Positions 59,691-64,000 of a stretch of DNA of 64,000 bases are shown one piece after another (within the stretch, counting starts at the first letter, position 1; each line of letters opens with the position of its first letter). The DNA lies in assembly GCA_021229015.1 (NCBI GenBank), contig CM037782.1, positions 43,615,224-43,679,223 on the forward strand, read 5' to 3'. Below the pieces are notes generated by a model that ran no database searches, was not told where the DNA came from, and was given only the letters and a program-made list of their open reading frames with translations. Made by a program: the position numbers and the translations under genes. This DNA comes from Solen grandis. Lineage: Eukaryota > Mollusca > Bivalvia > Adapedonta > Solenidae.

Positions 59691-59995
59691 ATAAATAAGT
59701 GATGCAGTACAGTGTTCCCAGTAATATTTAAATTGTGGATACAGGGATCATGTAACAAGTAACAAGGGTATATTAAAGCCCCAGTGCGTTTTAGCTGGGA
59801 AAAATATATTTTTCAAAATATCAAATTAGCAAAGCCTTAAATGATGTTTGATTAACCTCTGAATGTTTAATTAAGCCCACATCATGAAATATTCACCCGG
59901 AAGTCTTAGTTGTTCAGACAGGGCAAAATAGTGAGAAAGATGGGCGGAGCTTGTTCTGAAAGACACTGTTCAGTAAAAACACGGATGTCTCGGTG

Positions 59996-60109
59996 TACAT
60001 GGGGTGTTTCAGAAGTTCATGGACCTTTTCTATAGACTGAATAAATATTGATACATAGTAGTAGAGGAGATAGGAAGAAAATTCATGAACTTCTGAAAAA
60101 TCCCTTGTA
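59996..60109. mobile_element. Short mariner-like MITE
   Basis: The 28-bp ends match with few differences: TACATGGGGTGTTTCAGAAG plus TTCATGGA, and the complement of TTCATGAACTTCTGAAAAAT plus CCCTTGTA. TA is at both borders. GGGTGTTTCAGAAGTTCATG is typical of mariner-type termini. Total about 114 bp, no coding. Confidence 0.65.
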
Positions 60110-60606
60110 TGTTAATTTTATGCTGTCATTGTTCTGAGCTAAATATAGAACGAGACAGCCACAATTTTCATTTTTTCTAATATAATCTTGCCTGTAATTT
60201 AGGCATTTCTCAAGGTCTTTCAGTGATGAAATTAAAACTGAATTACGTATATGTTGTAAGTGCATTCGGATTTAGGTCTAACATCTATAAGATACTGGGA
60301 CTTTAAGCACTCAGTCTTGAAAATGAAAGGATAAAATGTTGAAATAATCAATCAAATTCAAGATGATGGAATAAGAGAAGGTAAATTCTTCTATTGCTTT
60401 TTATGCTAAAAAATGAATGGTAATACATGTGCACTCATTTGAGAAAAGCTTAGCCATTCCTCAGGCAAGGTTGAGAAACAAGATGCCAAAGAAAGAGCCC
60501 GTCTGAATTTTTTACATATGATTGACAACAATGATCTCTCTCAACAATTCTTGGGTTGGGTCATTATTTTACCCCAGGGAAGACCAATAAAGACCATCTT
60601 TCAGAC

Positions 60607-60782
60607 GGTGGGGATCTCCATCTTTGAACGAAACCAATGACCCTGACCCTGTGATCTAGCTGACTCTTTTTTTTGTGTGCAATTTTTGCACACAAAAAAT
60701 AATAATAATAATAATAAAAAAAATTATCAGACCAAAGGGTCAGGGTCAAAGGTTTAATTCAAGGATGGAGATCCCCGTCACC
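60607..60782. repeat. Fold-back element with 45-bp arms
   Basis: The left arm (GGGGATCTCCATCTTTGAAC, then ACCAATGACCCTGACCCT) pairs with 60736-60782. The centre has a second hairpin, TGTGTGC-AATTTTT-GCACACA, and an (AAT)n run. Confidence 0.8.
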
Positions 60783-61039
60783 AGATCAAAAGGAGTTTGA
60801 TATTATAAATAGTTTTCATTATAATCTGAAATAGCATAGCTATATATTAAAGCAAATTTACAATATATAAAATGTAGGATGTAACTTTAGGAAAACAGTT
60901 GATAATGACCACAAAACATAACTATCACCTTTAGTCAAATCATCAATCCAGATACCTGTGAAAATTAAATGTGTGATGCTGAATAATCTTACTATACATA
61001 TACAAATGCATGTAAAGTTCAACACAGGTAAAAACTTAC

Positions 61040-61099
61040 TTTTAATCTCTTAACTCCAGGGTGAATTTTTTCACTCATTGTTACTATAACTGATGCCAT
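61040..61099 (-). CDS. Candidate alternative first coding exon 1b
   Basis: AAAGATGG context, then MASVIVTMSEKIHPGVKRLK (20 codons) and a strong donor AAA/GTAAGTTTT, again in phase 0. No polypyrimidine tract or AG suitable as an acceptor stands just upstream, so it would be an alternative first exon rather than an internal one. A chance ORF is possible. Confidence 0.3.
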
Positions 61100-61960
61100 C
61101 TTTATGTTCAACATACGATATTTTCATCCCATATCTTACAAACAAGTTCATGTAATACCAAAATATGATTGGCTAGAAATTAGGCCACATGTCCTTTGAC
61201 CTAGAATATTTGTCATAGTAAAGTAATAACATATATACTGCTTTCCATTAATTTTAAAGGAACTTTATGTCATTAAATTGTTTAAAAAAAATGGGACAGT
61301 TACTAATGATCAATTTTCACAAACACCACACTGACAGTATGACCCTATGTCAACATCGTTTGCATAGCAACATGGTATAAGCAACCCTGAACTGCATGTA
61401 TGTATGTTGATCTAAACAAGTCAGCATGGTTTCTAAAAATAGAACACACACCATCTGGGAAATTCCTCTTGGCATTTTAGGAATATGAATGCAAATTGAA
61501 GATTGTTACAATCCTAAACACAAAAACATCGCATGTATTGATTTTGCATGTTTATGTCAATCCTAGCGAATGCTTCAGAGTAAAGTAAGACGTAATTGTG
61601 AAAAATAGCAGCATACAAGGACTACTTTCTTTACCCACACATTGCAAACACACATATTTTTTATCTATATTTCAAAGAATACGGAATTAAATTAAGTGAC
61701 AACACAATCTTCAATTGCAAAACAGTTATTTTCAATCATATTCAATCACATTAAAATCATTTTAGAAGAGATGACCATTGCAATTTTAAAATTTCGTTGG
61801 GATTATTTTTACATAGGCCGAAAACCTATTAAAAATGGCCGGTTAGCCAAAGGCAATACACGATAGAAACGGATGATCAATCAGACGCTAAGTAAAACTG
61901 CATGTGAGGAAATTATGAATATTTGCAATTTCGTTTAATACAACAAGCGGAATGCCTTAC

Positions 61961-61999
61961 CTTCTTTGTATTAATTCCTGTCAGAGGAGAAATCACCAT
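61961..61999 (-). CDS. Candidate receptor first coding exon 1a
   Basis: ATG reads MVISPLTGINTKK and stops at a good donor, AAG/GTAAGGC, in phase 0, compatible with the phase-0 start of the second-finger exon. The sequence upstream (62000-62150) is locally richer in GC and CpG (for example around TCGACGTAACATCCGG), as expected at a transcription start. There is no homology evidence; support is the ORF, the donor, the phase and the position. Confidence 0.4.
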
Positions 62000-62200
62000 T
62001 CAACTCTGGATTATGCTCTGCTCGAAACACTAACCGAACTACATATCGACGTAACATCCGGGACATTCACTGTGAACTAATATCGGGTCAAGGCCACCTC
62101 AGACTAACCTCGTGGACAGTGCAACAACGTTATTCATGAATGAATAGAGTGCGTCAAGTTTAGTTTGTTTCTGCATCTTACTTTGAACAAGTTACAGACC
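62000..62200 (-). promoter_or_regulatory. Possible receptor promoter and 5' UTR
   Basis: The sequence upstream of candidate exon 1a is GC- and CpG-richer than its flanks (around CGACGTAACATCCGG, ATATCGGGTC and CCTCGTGGAC). No TATA box was identified with confidence. Confidence 0.25.
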
Positions 62201-63478
62201 AGACCAAACTGCTTTCTGACGTAAACTCGATGAAGATCGTATCTGAGCTTCTAAATTTTGTAGATTCGATCATATCAATAAATCTATATATGTATACATG
62301 CAAAGAGCTGTTTTTAGGTAACAATTTATATAAACATCTCGCTTTGACATCCTAAAATAGCATGGTATTTGTCACTCTCACATAAATCTTAAAGATCTAG
62401 GTCTAGCCAATAAATAGATAAATCTTGGTCTATTAGAGTCTGGATTTACATGACAACCAGGGGCGTGCCTGGGGCTAAATTTTGGGGTGAGGCATCGATT
62501 ATTATTGCAGTTTTGGCACTTCTAGATTTTCGATTTTCTGAACGAAGTATACGCAACTGCATATTTGCATAAGCCTAGGCACGCGCCTGACAACATCAAT
62601 TTATAATTTCGAGAAGCAGTTCCTCCACCCCAACCTCAGAACATAAAAAAATGTTTTACCCACTCCCGCCCCTCGCCGTTTGAATTTGAATAATAATAAT
62701 GATAAAAAAAAATAACAAAATAAATAAATAAAACGCAAACACATTCCTGGGTAAGTTAGTCTTCTAAGTCTATAGAGACCCCTCTCCCTTTCAAATGCCC
62801 TATTTTAAAACTTGTTTTCAAATTTTCCGCAGTAGATCTACGTTTACCTCCACCCTCATTTCAAATGCTCTACCGTGGTAACGGCGAAGAAAGCGCGCGC
62901 GCGTGTGTGTGTGTTTCATGGTTGATAGGGGAAGAGAGAAAATTGAGAACGTTACAAATTCGCACCGTACGTAAAAGCCATACTCTATATCTTGCCACTG
63001 GATGGTAATATTTCTTGGAACTTTGACACTTTGAAGACATTCAAAAATGGAAATATTTCACCATAATTTTTTTTTTCAACGTTTATCTAAATTTTGGGGG
63101 AGATAACCTGTATTCGAGTTAACATTGAAGACTATGGGAAATATACATTTTCTGTGAATATGAAAAAACTGAATTTAATTTATGAGAAAAAACTCACGGT
63201 TGAAAGATGCATTTTTTTATTCTTTTTTCAAACCTCATAAAAAAAAAAACACACAACTAAACAGTAGAAAAATGGAGAAAGTTACTTTTTTTTATTCCCA
63301 GTTTTCAGTGGAGATAACTCATGGCAGCAAACAAATTATCAAGGGGAGGTAATAAAAGAACTTCTGTCACATGTCAAAACATGTCAATTTTTCCTCTTAG
63401 ATAAAGGCTTATATTGTGAAATAATATGCATGGCTTTCATGGAATCGATGGCTTTTAGGGTTCTAAGACCTTAAAGTG
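62201..63478. other. No gene seen
   Basis: AT-rich sequence with one GC/GT microsatellite. Nothing else supported. Confidence 0.5.
62892..62914 (+). repeat. (GC)n-(GT)n microsatellite
   Basis: GCGCGCGCGC followed by GTGTGTGTGTG; an alternating purine-pyrimidine run that could adopt Z-DNA. Confidence 0.95.
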
Positions 63479-63764
63479 TATGGAACCAAATCTATATAAA
63501 CTTTTATATTTGAAGATCTTAGAGATATCTTCAAATGAATTATTGATATCAATAATTCATATCAGTTATTCAATTAATGATATCAACAAATGATTTGTAG
63601 AGATCAACTATTGATTTATTGATATCATTCATTTGAAGATCTCTTCAAAGCATTTGTTGATATCTTCAAATGAATTGTTGATATCAATAAAGCATTTGAA
63701 GATATCTCTAAATATTTGAAAAGATCTTTAAATAGTTGAGTTTATATAGTTTTGACGTTCCATA
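63479..63764 (+). mobile_element. TA-flanked fold-back element filled with GATATC motifs
   Basis: Left end TATGGAACCAAATCTATATA, right end the complement (GTTTATATAGTTTTGACGTT then CCATA), with TA at each border as in Tc1/mariner insertions. The interior is a chain of short self-complementary motifs (TTGATATCAA, GAAGATATCTTC, AAGATCTT) about every 20 bp. Confidence 0.75.
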
Positions 63765-64000
63765 ATTTCAAGCTCACCTTCCGGGTATGCCATATTGAAA
63801 ACGTTTCCCACCCCTACCCCGTTTTTTTATTTCTTTTTTTTCTTTTTTTTTTTTTTCATGTGGGGAGTTGAAAAACGTTACAACAAACTATTTCAAGTGT
63901 CTCCACGATTATTTAAAGCTGAGATACTTTGAAAGCATTTTTATAAAGGTTTCTTGTAACGCTGTTCTATTGTAGCACACATTTTGAATCGGACAACAAA

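Larger units (their letters stand above)
53257..61960 (-). other. 5' intron region of the receptor
   Basis: It should contain the first-finger exon, but I found no C-x2-C-x13-C-x2-C coding stretch on the minus strand. It holds SINE-like, MITE and family-1 elements and the second N gap. Confidence 0.6.

Overview
This is AT-rich, intron- and repeat-dominated animal nuclear DNA with two 100-N assembly gaps. It has no operons, bacterial genes, rRNA or CRISPR. Split exons with GT/AG borders, a nuclear receptor, tRNA-derived SINE-like pieces, and repeats whose layout resembles the bivalve 'pearl'/Helentron-type elements together suggest a bivalve mollusc. That placement is inference.

The one well-supported gene is a nuclear hormone receptor on the minus strand. 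Six exons chain together with matching phases: 53256-53115 (second DNA-binding zinc finger), 27154-26438 (hinge), then 26000-25765, 25467-25217, 24846-24716 and 23818-23559 (ligand-binding domain, ending in an AF-2-like helix and a stop codon). They give 578 residues. The exon for the first zinc finger was not found; an assembly gap at 57062-57161 lies where it should be. Two phase-0 candidate first exons (61999-61961 and 61099-61040) lie upstream. The intron between the second-finger and hinge exons is about 26 kb and full of mobile-element copies.

Left of the gene (1-22.8 kb) is mostly intergenic. It holds one possible WD40-type terminal exon (2857-2729, minus), whose end lies inside a recent 135-bp tandem duplication. 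A second orphan exon candidate is at 30352-30155 (minus), inside the large intron.

Repeats make up much of the rest. (1) Eleven copies of an element starting with AACAAG plus a short palindrome, with subterminal GCTCACCTGAG inverted repeats, tandem cores, a GACGGACG-rich tract and a terminal hairpin. Two further families share this layout with different sequences, and all 14 elements point the same way. (2) About ten copies of a 240-bp TTAA-flanked, piggyBac-like MITE with a long internal hairpin. (3) Several other inverted-repeat elements, SINE-like fragments, a 43-bp minisatellite and microsatellites. At 39.2-41.7 kb, a duplicated host segment preserves an empty site that shows where one of the tandem-core elements inserted.
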